A DNA stretch of 64,000 nucleotides, from assembly GCF_008639165.1 (NCBI RefSeq), contig NZ_CP029197.1, positions 3,224,001 to 3,288,000 of the forward strand, written 5' to 3'. Within the stretch, counting starts at the first letter, position 1. Every line of letters starts with the position of its first letter. Positions 20,314 through 30,153 of the stretch are shown here, in pieces. The notes beneath the pieces are model-generated. The model was given only the letters and a program-made list of their open reading frames with translations. It was not told the origin of the DNA and did no database searches. Origin of the DNA: Streptomyces venezuelae ATCC 10712. Its GTDB lineage: Bacteria > Actinomycetota > Actinomycetes > Streptomycetales > Streptomycetaceae. The translations under genes were made by a program, and so were the position numbers.

Positions 20314-22119
20314 TTATGCGTCCTCGGCCAGTTCGAGCCAGCGCATCTCCAATTCCTCGCGTTCACCCGCGAGTTCCCTGAGCTCCGCGTCGAGCTTCGC
20401 CACCAGCTCGAAATCGGTGGCGTTCTCGGCGATCCGCGCGTGCAGCTTGCCCTCCTTGTCGGAGAGCTTGTCGAGCTGCCGCTCGACCTTCTGCAGCTCC
20501 TTCTTCGCGGCGCGGGCGTCGGCGGCGGAGACACCGGCCTTGGCCTGCGCGGGCGCGGCGGCCGGCGCCGGGACGGCCGCCTCGATCATCGCGCGGCGCC
20601 GCTCCAGGTACTCGTCGATGCCGCGCGGCAGCATCCGCAGGGTCCGGTCGCCGAGCAGGGCGAGCGTCTTGTCGGTGGTGCGCTCGATGAAGAACCGGTC
20701 GTGGGAGATGACGACCATGGAGCCCGGCCAGCCGTCGAGGAGGTCCTCCAGCTGCGTCAGGGTCTCGATGTCGAGGTCGTTGGTGGGCTCGTCGAGGAAG
20801 AGGACGTTCGGCTCGTCCATCAGCAGGCGCAGCAGCTGCAGCCGGCGGCGCTCACCACCGGAGAGGTCGCCGACGGGCGTCCACTGCTTCTCCTTGGAGA
20901 AGCCGAACTGCTCGCAGAGCTGTCCGGCGGTCATCTCGCGGCCCTTGCCGAGGTCGACCCGGTCGCGGACCTGCTGGACGGCCTCCAGGACCCGCAGGGT
21001 GCCGGGGAGCTCGGTGACGTCCTGGGACAGGTAGGCGAGCCGGACGGTCTTGCCGACGGTGACGCTGCCGGCGGCGGGCTGCGTCTCGCCCTGGGTGACG
21101 GCCGCGTCCGCGAGCGCACGCAGGAGTGAGGTCTTGCCCGCGCCGTTGACACCGACGAGACCGATGCGGTCGCCGGGGCCCAGCTGCCAGGTGAGGTGCT
21201 GGAGGAGGGTCTTGGGACCGGCGGTGACGGTCACGTCCTCCAGGTCGAACACGGTCTTGCCGAGCCGGGCGTTGGCGAACTTCATCAGCTCGGACGTGTC
21301 GCGCGGCGGCGGCACGTCGGCGATCAGCTCGTTGGCCGCCTCGATGCGGTAGCGGGGCTTGGAGGTACGGGCCGGGGCGCCGCGCCGCAGCCAGGCCAGC
21401 TCCTTGCGCATCAGGTTCTGCCGCTTGGTCTCCTCGGTGGCTGCGATGCGCTCGCGCTCGGCCCGGGCGAAGACGTAGTCGGAGTAGCCGCCCTCGTACT
21501 CGTGCACGGCACCGCGCTGCACGTCCCACATGCGGGTGCAGACCTGGTCGAGGAACCAGCGGTCGTGGGTGACGCAGACGAGGGCGGAGCGGCGGTCCTG
21601 GAGGTGCTTGGCGAGCCAGGCGATGCCCTCGACGTCGAGGTGGTTGGTCGGCTCGTCCAGGACGATCAGGTCCTGGTCCTCGATGAGCAGCTTGGCGAGC
21701 GCGATGCGGCGGCGCTCACCACCGGAGAGCGGGCCGATGACGGTGTCCAGGCCGTTCTCGAAGCCGGGCAGGTCGAGCCCGCCGAACAGGCCGGTCAGCA
21801 CGTCGCGGATCTTGGCGCTGCCCGCCCACTCGTGGTCGGCCATCACACCGATGACCTCGTGCCGGATGGTGGCCTTCGGGTCGAGCGAGTCGTGCTGGGT
21901 GAGCACGCCGAGCCGCAGCCCGCCGCTGTGGGTGACGCGGCCGGTGTCGGCCTCCTCCAGCTTGGCGAGCATCCGGATGAGGGTGGTCTTGCCGTCGCCG
22001 TTGCGGCCCACGACCCCGATCCGGTCCCCTTCGGAGACGCCGAGCGAGACGCCGTCGAGCAGTGCACGTGTGCCGTACACCTTGCTGACGGCCTCGACAT
22101 TGACCAGGTTGACGGCCAC
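20314..22119 (-). CDS. ABC-F family ATPase (ribosome-associated type)
   Basis: A 601-residue soluble protein with two fused nucleotide-binding domains and no membrane segment. The Walker A motifs are GVVGRNGDGKTTLIRML and GLVGVNGAGKTSLLRAL. The signature LSGGERRR occurs twice, Walker B is LIVLDEPTNHLD and VLFLDEPTNDLD, and a C-terminal coiled coil spans about 520-600 (KKELQKVERQLDKLSDKEGK). ABC-F proteins act on the ribosomal E site in translation control or antibiotic protection. I cannot tell housekeeping (EttA/Uup-like) from resistance types by eye. GTG 22119 is the start, with AGGAGT nearby. It lies downstream of the Ser/Thr kinase on the same strand. Confidence 0.9.
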   Translation of the reverse strand: MAVNLVNVEAVSKVYGTRALLDGVSLGVSEGDRIGVVGRNGDGKTTLIRMLAKLEEADTGRVTHSGGLRLGVLTQHDSLDPKATIRHEVIGVMADHEWAGSAKIRDVLTGLFGGLDLPGFENGLDTVIGPLSGGERRRIALAKLLIEDQDLIVLDEPTNHLDVEGIAWLAKHLQDRRSALVCVTHDRWFLDQVCTRMWDVQRGAVHEYEGGYSDYVFARAERERIAATEETKRQNLMRKELAWLRRGAPARTSKPRYRIEAANELIADVPPPRDTSELMKFANARLGKTVFDLEDVTVTAGPKTLLQHLTWQLGPGDRIGLVGVNGAGKTSLLRALADAAVTQGETQPAAGSVTVGKTVRLAYLSQDVTELPGTLRVLEAVQQVRDRVDLGKGREMTAGQLCEQFGFSKEKQWTPVGDLSGGERRRLQLLRLLMDEPNVLFLDEPTNDLDIETLTQLEDLLDGWPGSMVVISHDRFFIERTTDKTLALLGDRTLRMLPRGIDEYLERRRAMIEAAVPAPAAAPAQAKAGVSAADARAAKKELQKVERQLDKLSDKEGKLHARIAENATDFELVAKLDAELRELAGEREELEMRWLELAEDA

Positions 22120-22197
22120 TTTGACTCCTGTACGGGGGGATGGATCGACTCCCAGGGTAGACGCCCGGGGCGGTGCGACGGCCTGCGGTGACCGCCG

Positions 22198-24279
22198 CTA
22201 GCAGCGGACGAGCGAACCGCTGTCCAGGCTGGACTTCTCGCTGAACAGCCAGCCCTCGGTCTTCGTGCCCTCGATGCGGCCGTAGATCCACTTGTTGCCG
22301 TAGGCGTTGGTGACGTAGCAGTGGTAGTAGACCTTCACCCCGGACTTGATCGCGGTCGAGGCGGAGCACTCCGCGTACGGCCCGGCGTAGAGGTGGGAGT
22401 TCTGCGTCATCCGCCCGTAGCCGTCGCTGCGGTTCGAGTGGGCCCAGCCGGTGCACGCCGTCGGGACGGGGGTCGGTTCCTTCGCCGTGGAGCCGGGCGT
22501 CGGCTTCGCGGAGGCGGACGGGGTCACGGCCGGTGCGCCGGGCTTCACCGTGGACGGCTTCGCTCCCGGAGCGGCGCCGGTGGCTCCCGGCGTCGCCGTG
22601 GGCCGCTTGCCGGGGCCGTCCGTCGCCTTCGACGGCGGGGCGGTCGGGGTCTCCTGGGGGTCCATGGACGTCAGGTCCCCCGGGGCGGTCGGGCCGCCGC
22701 CCTTGTCGGAACGGTCGCCGCCGGCCGACGCGCTCGCGGCGGGCAGCGCGGTGCCGCCGCCGCCCTCGTCGCCGCCCGACGCCATCACGGCGTAGCCGAC
22801 GCCGCCCCCGGCGATCACGACGGCGGCCGCGGCGGCGAGGACGGTACGGGTCCGGCGCCGCCGCACGGGCACGCTCTCGGTCCGAGCCCCACCGGCCACA
22901 CCGAACGGCTGCGGCTGCGGCTGCGCCTGCGCCTGCGCTTGCGGATACCCATGGTTGGCACCGGCCACGTGCGGCTGGCCGGGGGCCGGGGCGGGGGCCT
23001 GACCGTACGCGGGCGTCGGCGGCTGCGCCTGGCTGAAGGCGGCGGGGGCGGCGTAGCTGGAGCCGGGGAAGGGGCCCGGGCCGGGGGCTGGGACCTGGCC
23101 CGGGGCCGGGACCTGCCCCGAGGCCGGGACCTGGCCCGAGGCCGGGACCTGGCCCGAGGGCGCGACCTGGCCCGAGGCCGGGACCTGGCCCGAGGCCGGG
23201 ACCTGGCCCGAGGCCGGGACCTGGCCCGAGGGCGCGACCTGGTGTGGGGCCGGGGCTTGGGCCGAGGGCGCGACCTGGTGTGGGGCCGGGGCTTGGGCCG
23301 AGGGTGCGGCCTGGTGTGGGGCCTGGGCTTGGGCCGAGGGTGCGGCATGGTGTGGGGCCTGGGCCTGGACCGAGGGTGCGGGCTGGTGTGGGGTGGCGGG
23401 GGGCGTGGTGCTGGTGGCTATCGCGGCCAGCAGGGCTCGGGCCTGGGAGGCGTCGGGGCGCTGGTTCGGGTCCTTGGCCATCAGGGCGCGCAGGACCGGC
23501 GCGAGGGGGCCCGCCCGGCGGGGCTCGGGGAGCGGTTCGCCGACGATGGCGGCGAGCGTGGACCAGACCGAGGTGCGGCGGAACGCCGACGCGCCCTCCA
23601 CGGCCGCGTACAGCGTCATGCCGAGCGCCCAGATGTCCGAGGCGGCCCCCGGCTGCTGTCCCTGCGCGCGCTCCGGCGGCAGGTAGTCGAGGGAGCCGAC
23701 GATCTGACCGCTCTGGGTCAGCTTGGCCACGGCCTCGTCGCCGGCGGCGTCCATGCTGGCGATGCCGAAGTCGGTGAGGACGACCCTCCCCCAGCCCGTC
23801 CCGCCGCGCCCGCCGCGCTCCAGGAGCACGTTCCCCGGCTTGACGTCCCGGTGCAGGACCCCGGCCCGGTGCGCCGCGTCCAGGGCGTCCATCAGTTCGG
23901 CGCCGATCGCGGCCACCTCGCGCGGGTCAAGCGGGCCGCGTTCCGTGAGGACCTGGTCGAGGGAGGGTCCGTCGACCAGCTCCATGACGATGACGGGCAG
24001 CCCGCGTTCCTCGACGACGTCGTGCACGGTGACGACGCCGCCGTGCCGGATCCGGGCGGCGGCCTGCGCCTCCCGCCGCATCCGGACCCGCAAGGCGGCC
24101 AGTTCCTCGGCGGAGGCGTCGCTGTAGGCGCGCAGGACCTTCACGGCGACCTCACGGTTCAGGACCTGGTCCACGGCTCTGGCGACCACACCCATGCCGC
24201 CGCGACCGATGGTCGCGGTGACCCGGTAGCGGCCGCCCAGAGTCGTGCCGACCAGCTCCGTGCCGTTCGCCCCCGTCAC
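22198..24279 (-). CDS. Transmembrane serine/threonine protein kinase
   Basis: A 693-residue Hanks-type kinase. The catalytic domain spans residues about 17-275: glycine loop GRGGMG (25-30), Lys47, HRDVKPGN (143-150, Asp145), DFG (170-172) and SGQIVGSLDYLPPERAQG in the activation/substrate segment. A long low-complexity linker (about 285-460) contains GQVPAS and APHQ repeats. A transmembrane helix (TVLAAAAAVVIAGGGVGYAV) is near residue 480-500, then a Ser/Pro/Thr-rich spacer and an exterior C-terminal domain of about 85 residues with four Cys (CTGWAHSN, YAECSAS, YYHCYV, LVRC), SH3-like in pattern. The exterior domain probably senses an envelope cue. There are no PASTA repeats. Confidence 0.92.
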   Translation of the reverse strand: MTGANGTELVGTTLGGRYRVTATIGRGGMGVVARAVDQVLNREVAVKVLRAYSDASAEELAALRVRMRREAQAAARIRHGGVVTVHDVVEERGLPVIVMELVDGPSLDQVLTERGPLDPREVAAIGAELMDALDAAHRAGVLHRDVKPGNVLLERGGRGGTGWGRVVLTDFGIASMDAAGDEAVAKLTQSGQIVGSLDYLPPERAQGQQPGAASDIWALGMTLYAAVEGASAFRRTSVWSTLAAIVGEPLPEPRRAGPLAPVLRALMAKDPNQRPDASQARALLAAIATSTTPPATPHQPAPSVQAQAPHHAAPSAQAQAPHQAAPSAQAPAPHQVAPSAQAPAPHQVAPSGQVPASGQVPASGQVPASGQVAPSGQVPASGQVPASGQVPAPGQVPAPGPGPFPGSSYAAPAAFSQAQPPTPAYGQAPAPAPGQPHVAGANHGYPQAQAQAQPQPQPFGVAGGARTESVPVRRRRTRTVLAAAAAVVIAGGGVGYAVMASGGDEGGGGTALPAASASAGGDRSDKGGGPTAPGDLTSMDPQETPTAPPSKATDGPGKRPTATPGATGAAPGAKPSTVKPGAPAVTPSASAKPTPGSTAKEPTPVPTACTGWAHSNRSDGYGRMTQNSHLYAGPYAECSASTAIKSGVKVYYHCYVTNAYGNKWIYGRIEGTKTEGWLFSEKSSLDSGSLVRC
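23090..23380 (-). repeat. Coding tandem repeats in the kinase linker
   Basis: Two families. About eight copies of an 18-bp unit close to GCCGGGACCTGGCCCGAG encode VPASGQ-type peptides (about 23090-23235), and several 39-48-bp units encode APHQ-AAPSAQAQ-type peptides (about 23236-23380). Copies are nearly identical, which points to recent expansion. They lengthen the cytoplasmic juxtamembrane linker. Confidence 0.85.
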
Positions 24280-24415
24280 CTGTCACGCTCCGATTCGTCG
24301 TCCTTCGCGGTCGCCTCGCGGCGGCCCCCAGCGTAGGCGTACGCCGGGAGGCGCCCGGCGCGGACCCCGCGCCGGGGCGTCAAAGGCCTGACAGGTCAAT
24401 GGTCCTGACTGCTGG

Positions 24416-25711
24416 TCAGTCGCGCCCGGCCGTGCGGCCCGCCCGTTCGACGAGCAGCCAGCCCACGAGGGCCATGGCGACGGCCGCCGGGGCCGTGACC
24501 GGGACGGCGATCAGGGTGGCCGCGTGGCCGGTCAGCAGGCCGCCGAAACCGGTGAGGGAGAGACCGAGGACGCCGAGCAGGGCGAGGGTGATGCCGGCGG
24601 CCGCGACGGGGCCGCCCGCGTCGGAGGCCGGGGCGGGCGGGACGGGGGCCTCGAAGCGGCGGAAGACGGCCACGAGGAGCGCCGTGAGGAGCCCCGCGGC
24701 GAGGAAGCGGACGGGGACCTGGGCCCACCAGGCGGCCGTCGCCGGGGCCGGCAGCTCCGCACCGAGGCCGAGCATCACCCCGTACACCCCGAGCATCGCC
24801 GTCAGGTGCCAGAGGAAGGCGGTCATCGCGACCCCGTTGGCGGCGACCACCGCCCGCCACACCCCGGCGCGGGCGACGAACCGGGCCCCGGGGCCCCTGA
24901 GCAGCTCGACGGCGCCGACCAGCCACAGGCCGTGGCAGAGCAGGGCCAGGGTCGGCGGCGCCATGTTGGAGACCTTCTCGCCGGGCATGCCCACCATGGA
25001 CAGCGGGTACGGCCCGAGGGCGACGAGCGCCGTCGCGCCGAGCAGGCCCGCGCCGGCGAGGAGGGCCGGGCGGCGGATCATGCCGTCGGCGCGCAGGAAG
25101 CCCAGCTGGTGGACCGCGAGCCAGACGAACGCGAAGTTCAGGAACTCGACGAACGGCACGTCCGCCGCGAACCGCAGCATGTCCACCGCGACCGCGCCGC
25201 CGGCGAGCGCGGCGAACGCGCCCCACCCCCATCGTTCGTGCAGCCGCAGCAGCGGCGGGGTGAAGGCGACCATCGCCAGGTAGATCCCGATGAACCAGAG
25301 CGGCTGGGTGACGAGCCGCAGCGCGACGCCGGTGAGCCCCCCGTCCGCGCCGGACAGCTGGAGCACCAGCGCGGCGGCGCCCCAGACCCCCACGAACACC
25401 ATCGTCGGCCGCAGCAGCCGCTGGAGCCGGGCCCGCAGGAAGGCCGCGTACCGGGGGCGGGACCGATGGGCGAGGGCGTGCGAGAAGCCGCCGACGAAGA
25501 AGAACACCGGCATCACCTGGAACGCCCAGGTCACCACCTGGAGTCCGGGGACGACGGCGAGCAGGTTGCCGACCTGCCCGTCGGCGGTGACGGCCGCCAT
25601 CAGCCAGTGCCCGAGCAGCACGACGGCGAGCGAGGCGACCCGGAGCAGGTCGACGTACCGGTCCCGCGTCGCGGGCGTGGCGGCGGCGAGTTCGCGAGCG
25701 CTGATTCCCAT
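24416..25711 (-). CDS. Membrane acyltransferase, acyltransferase-3 family
   Basis: A 431-residue integral membrane protein with about ten hydrophobic helices. The start RDRYVDLLRVASLAVVLLGHW carries the family hallmarks: the Asp-Arg near the N-terminus and a His in helix 1. FFFVGGFSHALAHRS follows and is also typical. Family members O-acylate sugars, peptidoglycan or secondary metabolites using cytoplasmic acyl-CoA; the substrate here is unknown. The start ATG 25711 was chosen from the family N-terminus. It lies upstream of the kinase on the same strand, 136 bases apart, without an obvious terminator. Confidence 0.85.
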   Translation of the reverse strand: MGISARELAAATPATRDRYVDLLRVASLAVVLLGHWLMAAVTADGQVGNLLAVVPGLQVVTWAFQVMPVFFFVGGFSHALAHRSRPRYAAFLRARLQRLLRPTMVFVGVWGAAALVLQLSGADGGLTGVALRLVTQPLWFIGIYLAMVAFTPPLLRLHERWGWGAFAALAGGAVAVDMLRFAADVPFVEFLNFAFVWLAVHQLGFLRADGMIRRPALLAGAGLLGATALVALGPYPLSMVGMPGEKVSNMAPPTLALLCHGLWLVGAVELLRGPGARFVARAGVWRAVVAANGVAMTAFLWHLTAMLGVYGVMLGLGAELPAPATAAWWAQVPVRFLAAGLLTALLVAVFRRFEAPVPPAPASDAGGPVAAAGITLALLGVLGLSLTGFGGLLTGHAATLIAVPVTAPAAVAMALVGWLLVERAGRTAGRD

Positions 25712-25960
25712 GGCCGTACGGTCCCGCGCCGGGCCGGACGTACGACAGGGTGCGGATACTCAACCGCCCGGTGAGTACCCACCGCGCCCGCCCCGTCCGC
25801 CATGCCCCCGACGCCCGCCCGCGCCCACTGCCAACCGGCCCCATGCGGTCGGCCACGCGGGCGACCCTCCGGCCCCGGCTGCCGGACCTCGTCGCTGACG
25901 ACCCGTCATGTTCTCCTCAGGTCATCACCCCCGCCACCCCGCCCTTCGAAGGAGAACCCC

Positions 25961-26935
25961 GTGCCGAGACACCCACGCCTGGAGGCCGTCGCCGCCGCGA
26001 CCGCCGCCCTCGCCGTCGTCGCCGCCGGACCCGCGACGGCCGGCGATCCGACCGTGTCCGACCCCCGTGTCGTCGCCCACTTCGACTTCGCCGCCGGGCA
26101 GAACGCGGAGAACATCGCCCTCGAACCCGACGGCTCCGCCGACATCACCTTCGTCTTCGCCCGTCAGGTGGCCCGCGTCACCAAGGAGGGCGTCACGACG
26201 ATCCTCGCCACGCTGCCCGAGGTGCCGGACGCGCAGACGCCCGTCGGCGGGGCCGTCGTCCTCGGCATCGCCCGCGCCCACGACGGCACGCTGTACGTCG
26301 CCTACGCCACCGGCACCGCCGAGACCGGCATCTGGCGCATCGGTCCCGGCGGCGGCGCGCCCGAGCAGATCGCGCAACTGCCCGCCGACAGCTTCCCCAA
26401 CGGCCTCGCCCTCGACGAGAAGTGCGCCACCCTGTACTCCGCCGACTCGGCGCGGGGAGTCGTGTGGAGCGTGCCGCTGGACGGGGGCGACCCCACCGTC
26501 TGGGCCTCCGGGGCCGCGCTGGAACCCACCGCGGAGATCCCGTTCGGCGCCAACGGCATCAAGGTCCACGAGGGTGCCGTCTGGGTGTCCAACAGCGCCC
26601 GTGCGACGCTGCTGCGCATCCCGGTCGGGCCTGGCCCCGACCGCGCGGCCGGCCCGGTCGAGACCCGGTCGACCGGGCTCACCGGGATCGACGACTTCGC
26701 CTTCACCGGGCACGGCGACACGGTCCTCGCCGCGCTGAACCAGGTCGACAAGCTGGAGCTCGTACGGCCCGACGGCACGCACAAGACCGTGCTCACCGGC
26801 GCGGACGGCCTCGACAACCCGACGTCCGTCGCGGTCCGCGCCAAGACCGTCTACGTGAACAGCGCGGCCTTCTTCAACGCGCAGGACCCGGACCCGAACC
26901 TCCTCCTGGCCCGCATCACCAAGAACAAGCGCTAG
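25961..26935 (+). CDS. Secreted SMP-30/gluconolactonase-like beta-propeller protein
   Basis: A 324-residue protein with a signal peptide (EAVAAATAALAVVAAGPATA, cleavage near residue 27) and a six-bladed-propeller pattern: GQNAENIALEPDGSADITFV, ARAHDGTLYVAYATG, LPADSFPNGLALDEKCATLY, ANGIKVHEGAVWVSN and LTGIDDFAFTGHGDTVLAAL. It is similar in pattern to SMP-30/strictosidine-synthase-like proteins; no enzyme activity can be assigned. The start is GTG 25961 after GAAGGAGA (25948-25955), a good RBS. It converges with ispE, and the two stops overlap by 4 bases (CTAG). Confidence 0.82.
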   Translation: MPRHPRLEAVAAATAALAVVAAGPATAGDPTVSDPRVVAHFDFAAGQNAENIALEPDGSADITFVFARQVARVTKEGVTTILATLPEVPDAQTPVGGAVVLGIARAHDGTLYVAYATGTAETGIWRIGPGGGAPEQIAQLPADSFPNGLALDEKCATLYSADSARGVVWSVPLDGGDPTVWASGAALEPTAEIPFGANGIKVHEGAVWVSNSARATLLRIPVGPGPDRAAGPVETRSTGLTGIDDFAFTGHGDTVLAALNQVDKLELVRPDGTHKTVLTGADGLDNPTSVAVRAKTVYVNSAAFFNAQDPDPNLLLARITKNKR

Positions 26936-27837
26936 AGAACCGTCGCGCCCGGTGCCGGGGAGGTCGCCGTGCGGGCCGTGCGGCAGGTGCCCGAGGCGGT
27001 CAGGGCGGCGGCGACGGCCGCCGCCGTCTCCGCGTCCTTCACCAGGAACGCCGTCGTCGGGCCCGAGCCGGAGACCAGGGCCGCGAGCGCGCCGGCGTCC
27101 GTGCCCGCCGCGAGGGTCGCGGCGAGCGACGGGCGCAGGGAGAGCGCCGCGGCCTGGAGGTCGTTGGCCAGGGCGGCCGCGAGCGCGGTCGTGTCGCCGG
27201 TGCGCAGGGCGTCCAGGAGGAGCGGGGAGGCGGCCGGCTCGGGCACCTCGACGCCCTCGGTGAGACGGTCGAACTCGCCGTACACGGCGGGCGTCGACAG
27301 GCCGCCGTCGGCGGCGGCGAACACCCAGTGGAAGCCGCCGCCGACCGGGAGCTCCGTCAGCCTCTCGCCGCGTCCGGTGCCGAGCGCCGCCCCGCCGACC
27401 AGGCTGAACGGCACGTCGGAGCCGAGTTCCGCGCAGATCTCCAGGAGCACCTCGCGGGGCGTGTCCAGGCCCCACAGCGCGTCGCACGCGAGCAGGGCGC
27501 CCGCGCCGTCCGCGCTGCCGCCGGCCATGCCGCCGGCGACGGGGATGTCCTTCCTGATGTGCAGGTGCACGTCCGGGGAGACGCCGTGCCGGGCGGCGAG
27601 CAGCTCGGCGGCCCGCGCGGCGAGGTTGGTGCGGTCGAGCGGCACCTTGTCGGCGTCCGGGCCCTCGCAGGTGATCGTCAGTCCGGCGGCGGGGGTGGCG
27701 GTCACCTCGTCGTACAGGGAGACGGCGAGGAAGACGTTGGCCAGGTCGTGGAAGCCGTCGGGTCGGGCCGCGCCGACCGCCAGCTGGACGTTGACCTTGG
27801 CGGGGACCCGTACGGTGACGCTGCCGGGAGCACTCAC
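26932..27837 (-). CDS. ispE: 4-diphosphocytidyl-2-C-methyl-D-erythritol kinase
   Basis: Phosphorylates the 2-OH of CDP-methylerythritol in the MEP pathway to isoprenoids. The protein has 301 residues and a GHMP kinase fold: [20 protein letters not shown] at the start, the ATP loop [20 protein letters not shown], and [20 protein letters not shown]. The C-terminal motif is [17 protein letters not shown] 27837 overlaps the rsmA stop (GTGA). The rsmA-ispE order is conserved in actinobacteria. Confidence 0.95.
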   Translation of the reverse strand: MSAPGSVTVRVPAKVNVQLAVGAARPDGFHDLANVFLAVSLYDEVTATPAAGLTITCEGPDADKVPLDRTNLAARAAELLAARHGVSPDVHLHIRKDIPVAGGMAGGSADGAGALLACDALWGLDTPREVLLEICAELGSDVPFSLVGGAALGTGRGERLTELPVGGGFHWVFAAADGGLSTPAVYGEFDRLTEGVEVPEPAASPLLLDALRTGDTTALAAALANDLQAAALSLRPSLAATLAAGTDAGALAALVSGSGPTTAFLVKDAETAAAVAAALTASGTCRTARTATSPAPGATVL

Positions 27838-28709
27838 TTCTGCTTCGCCTCCGCGATCCGCGCGAACTCCTCCACGGTCAGTCCCTCGCCGCGCGCCTGC
27901 GGCGAGATCCCGGCCTTCACCAGGGCCTCCTCGGCCGCGGCGGGCGAGCCCGCCCAGGTCGCGAGGGCCGCGCGCAGGGTCTTGCGGCGCTGTGCGAAGG
28001 CCGCGTCGACGACCGCGAAGACCTCCTGCCGGGTGGCGGTGGTCGCGAGCGGCTCGGCGCGGCGGACCAGCGAGACGAGACCGGAGTCGACGTTCGGCGC
28101 GGGCCAGAAGACGTTGCGGCCGATGGCCCCGGCGCGCTTGACCTCCGCGTACCAGTTGGCCTTGACGGAGGGGACGCCGTACACCTTGTTCCCGGGCTTG
28201 GCGGCGAGCCGGTCGGCGACCTCGGCCTGGACCATGACGAGGGTCCGCTCGATGCTGGGGAAGCGCTCCAGCATGTGCAGCAGGACGGGCACGGCGACGT
28301 TGTACGGCAGGTTGGCGACGAGCGCGGTCGGCGGCGGACCGGGCAGCTCCTCGACGTGCATCGCGTCGGAGTGCACGAGCGCGAAGCGGTCGGCGCGGGC
28401 GGGCATCCGGGCGGCGATCGTCGAGGGCAGCGCGGCCGCGAGCACGTCGTCGATCTCGACGGCCGTCACGCGGTCCGCGGCCTCCAGGAGGGCCAGGGTG
28501 AGGGAGCCGAGACCGGGTCCCACCTCCACGACGACGTCGTCGGGCCGTACCTCGGCCGTGCGGACGATCCGCCGGACGGTGTTGGCGTCGATGACGAAGT
28601 TCTGGCCCTTCTGCTTCGTGGGGCGCACGCCGAGGGCGGCGGCCAGCTCACGGATGTCGGCGGGGCCGAGGAGGGCGTCGGGGCTTTCGGGGCCGGTGGT
28701 GGTGCTCAC
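27834..28709 (-). CDS. rsmA: 16S rRNA dimethyladenosine transferase
   Basis: Dimethylates the two adjacent adenosines in the 3'-terminal hairpin of 16S rRNA (KsgA). The protein has 291 residues. Motifs: [16 protein letters not shown] (the QNF motif), [20 protein letters not shown] (SAM site), VTAVEIDD, and [20 protein letters not shown] with NLPY. GTG 28709 is the start. It is translationally coupled to ispE, and the resuscitation-factor gene lies upstream on the same strand, the usual actinobacterial rpfB-ksgA arrangement. Confidence 0.96.
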   Translation of the reverse strand: MSTTTGPESPDALLGPADIRELAAALGVRPTKQKGQNFVIDANTVRRIVRTAEVRPDDVVVEVGPGLGSLTLALLEAADRVTAVEIDDVLAAALPSTIAARMPARADRFALVHSDAMHVEELPGPPPTALVANLPYNVAVPVLLHMLERFPSIERTLVMVQAEVADRLAAKPGNKVYGVPSVKANWYAEVKRAGAIGRNVFWPAPNVDSGLVSLVRRAEPLATTATRQEVFAVVDAAFAQRRKTLRAALATWAGSPAAAEEALVKAGISPQARGEGLTVEEFARIAEAKQK

Positions 28710-28807
28710 CGGTACAGCCTACGGGCCGCCGGTGGGGCGCCCCCAACGACTCACGGTCTCACCGGTACGGCCCGGCCGGCACCGGCCCGGCCCCGTGCCC
28801 GTCGTGC

Positions 28808-30082
28808 TCAGCGGAACAGCCGGCGCCCGCAGTGGGGCCAGGGGCTCGCGCCCCGCTGCACGTACAGCTTCTTCGCGCGGAAGGTCTGCTCGGCGGCGGG
28901 GGCGTTCTGCGCGGTGCCGCTGCCGCCGAGGGAGCGCCAGGTGCCGGGGTCGAACTGGTAGAGCCCGCCGTACGTCCCCGAGGGGTCGACGGCGTTCGGA
29001 CGGCCGCCGGACTCGCAGGCGGCGAGCGCGCCCCAGTCGAGGCCGTCGGCGCCGGCGACGGAGGTGGGCAGCGGCCGGGTGCCGACCCTGACCCGGCGGC
29101 TGACGGGCTCGCGGACGATCTCCTCGGCGGTCCTGCGGGGCTTCTGCCGGACGCCGTTGACCGTGCGCAGGCTGTACGTGACGCGGCGGACACCGGTGAC
29201 GCCCTGCCGTTCGACGACCTCGGAGCCGGCGAACAGCTCCGGGTCGCGGACCTTCTCCACGGTGTACGGGATGGCTTCCTCCCGCACCTGCCGGGAGCCG
29301 GTGATCCGCAGCACGTTCACGGTCTGCCCGTCGCGCGGGAAGGAGTCGGGGGCGACGGAGGTGGCGTCCTGCCCGGAGAGGGTGATCCCGGCCTCGGTGA
29401 GGGCCTCGCGGACGGTGGCGGCGTTGGTCCGGACGGTCCGCTCCCGGCCGTCGGCGAGGAAGGTGACCGTCCGCTCGGTCCGCACGTCGAGCGCGAGGCC
29501 CTGCCGGGAGATGGCGGCGCCCCGGGAGACCGAGAGGTACGCGCCCTCCGCGCGGACCCCGAGCTGGCGCAGCGCCCCTTCGACGGTGCGGGCGGTCGTC
29601 CAGACCTGGCGGCGCTGCCCGTCGAGGGTGAGGGCGACGGGCCGCCCGTACCGGACGACGATCTCGTCCCCGCTGGCCAGGGCCTCGGCGGGGGCGGGGG
29701 CGACGATGTCGTGCGAGCCGACGGCCAGGCCCTCGTCGGCGAGCAGCTCGTCGACGTCGTCGGCGAAGGTGTGCAGGGTCCGCGGGACGCCGTCGACGGA
29801 GAGCCGGACGGCCTTGTCGTCGGCGACGAAGGCGCTGGTGCCGCCGGCGAGGAAGGCGACGACGAGGGCCTGCGGGACGAGCCTGCGCAGGCCTTCCCCG
29901 GCGGGCCCGGAGGCCTTGCGGCGGCGGGCGGCCCGCCGGGCCCCGGCGCGGGACCCGGCGCGGGTGCCCTGTTCGGGGACGAGCCCGGGCGCCACGAGGG
30001 GCGCCTCCTGGGTCGGCTGGTCGTGCACGGGCAGGGCCGCGGCCCGTCGTCCGGCGCGGTGACTGCCCTGGGAAGTGCTCAC
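28808..30082 (-). CDS. rpfB: Resuscitation-promoting factor, RpfB type
   Basis: A 424-residue cell-wall lytic transglycosylase thought to cleave peptidoglycan during spore germination and regrowth. Layout: basic cytoplasmic N-terminus (residues 1-65), a hydrophobic anchor (LVPQALVVAFLAGGTSAFVA), three DUF348 repeats (for example AVRLSVDGVPRTLHTFADDV), a G5 domain (about 270-345), and the C-terminal Rpf domain DGLDWGALAACESGGRPNAV with the catalytic Glu in ACESGG. It ends GASPWPHCGRRLFR. Domain order equals mycobacterial RpfB. It lies between tatD and rsmA on the same strand. Confidence 0.93.
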   Translation of the reverse strand: MSTSQGSHRAGRRAAALPVHDQPTQEAPLVAPGLVPEQGTRAGSRAGARRAARRRKASGPAGEGLRRLVPQALVVAFLAGGTSAFVADDKAVRLSVDGVPRTLHTFADDVDELLADEGLAVGSHDIVAPAPAEALASGDEIVVRYGRPVALTLDGQRRQVWTTARTVEGALRQLGVRAEGAYLSVSRGAAISRQGLALDVRTERTVTFLADGRERTVRTNAATVREALTEAGITLSGQDATSVAPDSFPRDGQTVNVLRITGSRQVREEAIPYTVEKVRDPELFAGSEVVERQGVTGVRRVTYSLRTVNGVRQKPRRTAEEIVREPVSRRVRVGTRPLPTSVAGADGLDWGALAACESGGRPNAVDPSGTYGGLYQFDPGTWRSLGGSGTAQNAPAAEQTFRAKKLYVQRGASPWPHCGRRLFR

Positions 30083-30153
30083 GAGGCCGGGACCCTACCG
30101 GGGCCGTCCTCACGCGGTGCGCCGATCCGGCTACGACACGTAACCGTTATGGA

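Noticed and set aside
23090..23380. CRISPR or intergenic repeat array
   Set aside because: The repeats are in frame inside the kinase gene and encode a regular peptide linker.
30083..30153. c-di-AMP (ydaO-type) riboswitch before the rpf gene
   Set aside because: The gap to tatD is only 71 bases and shows none of the conserved motifs.
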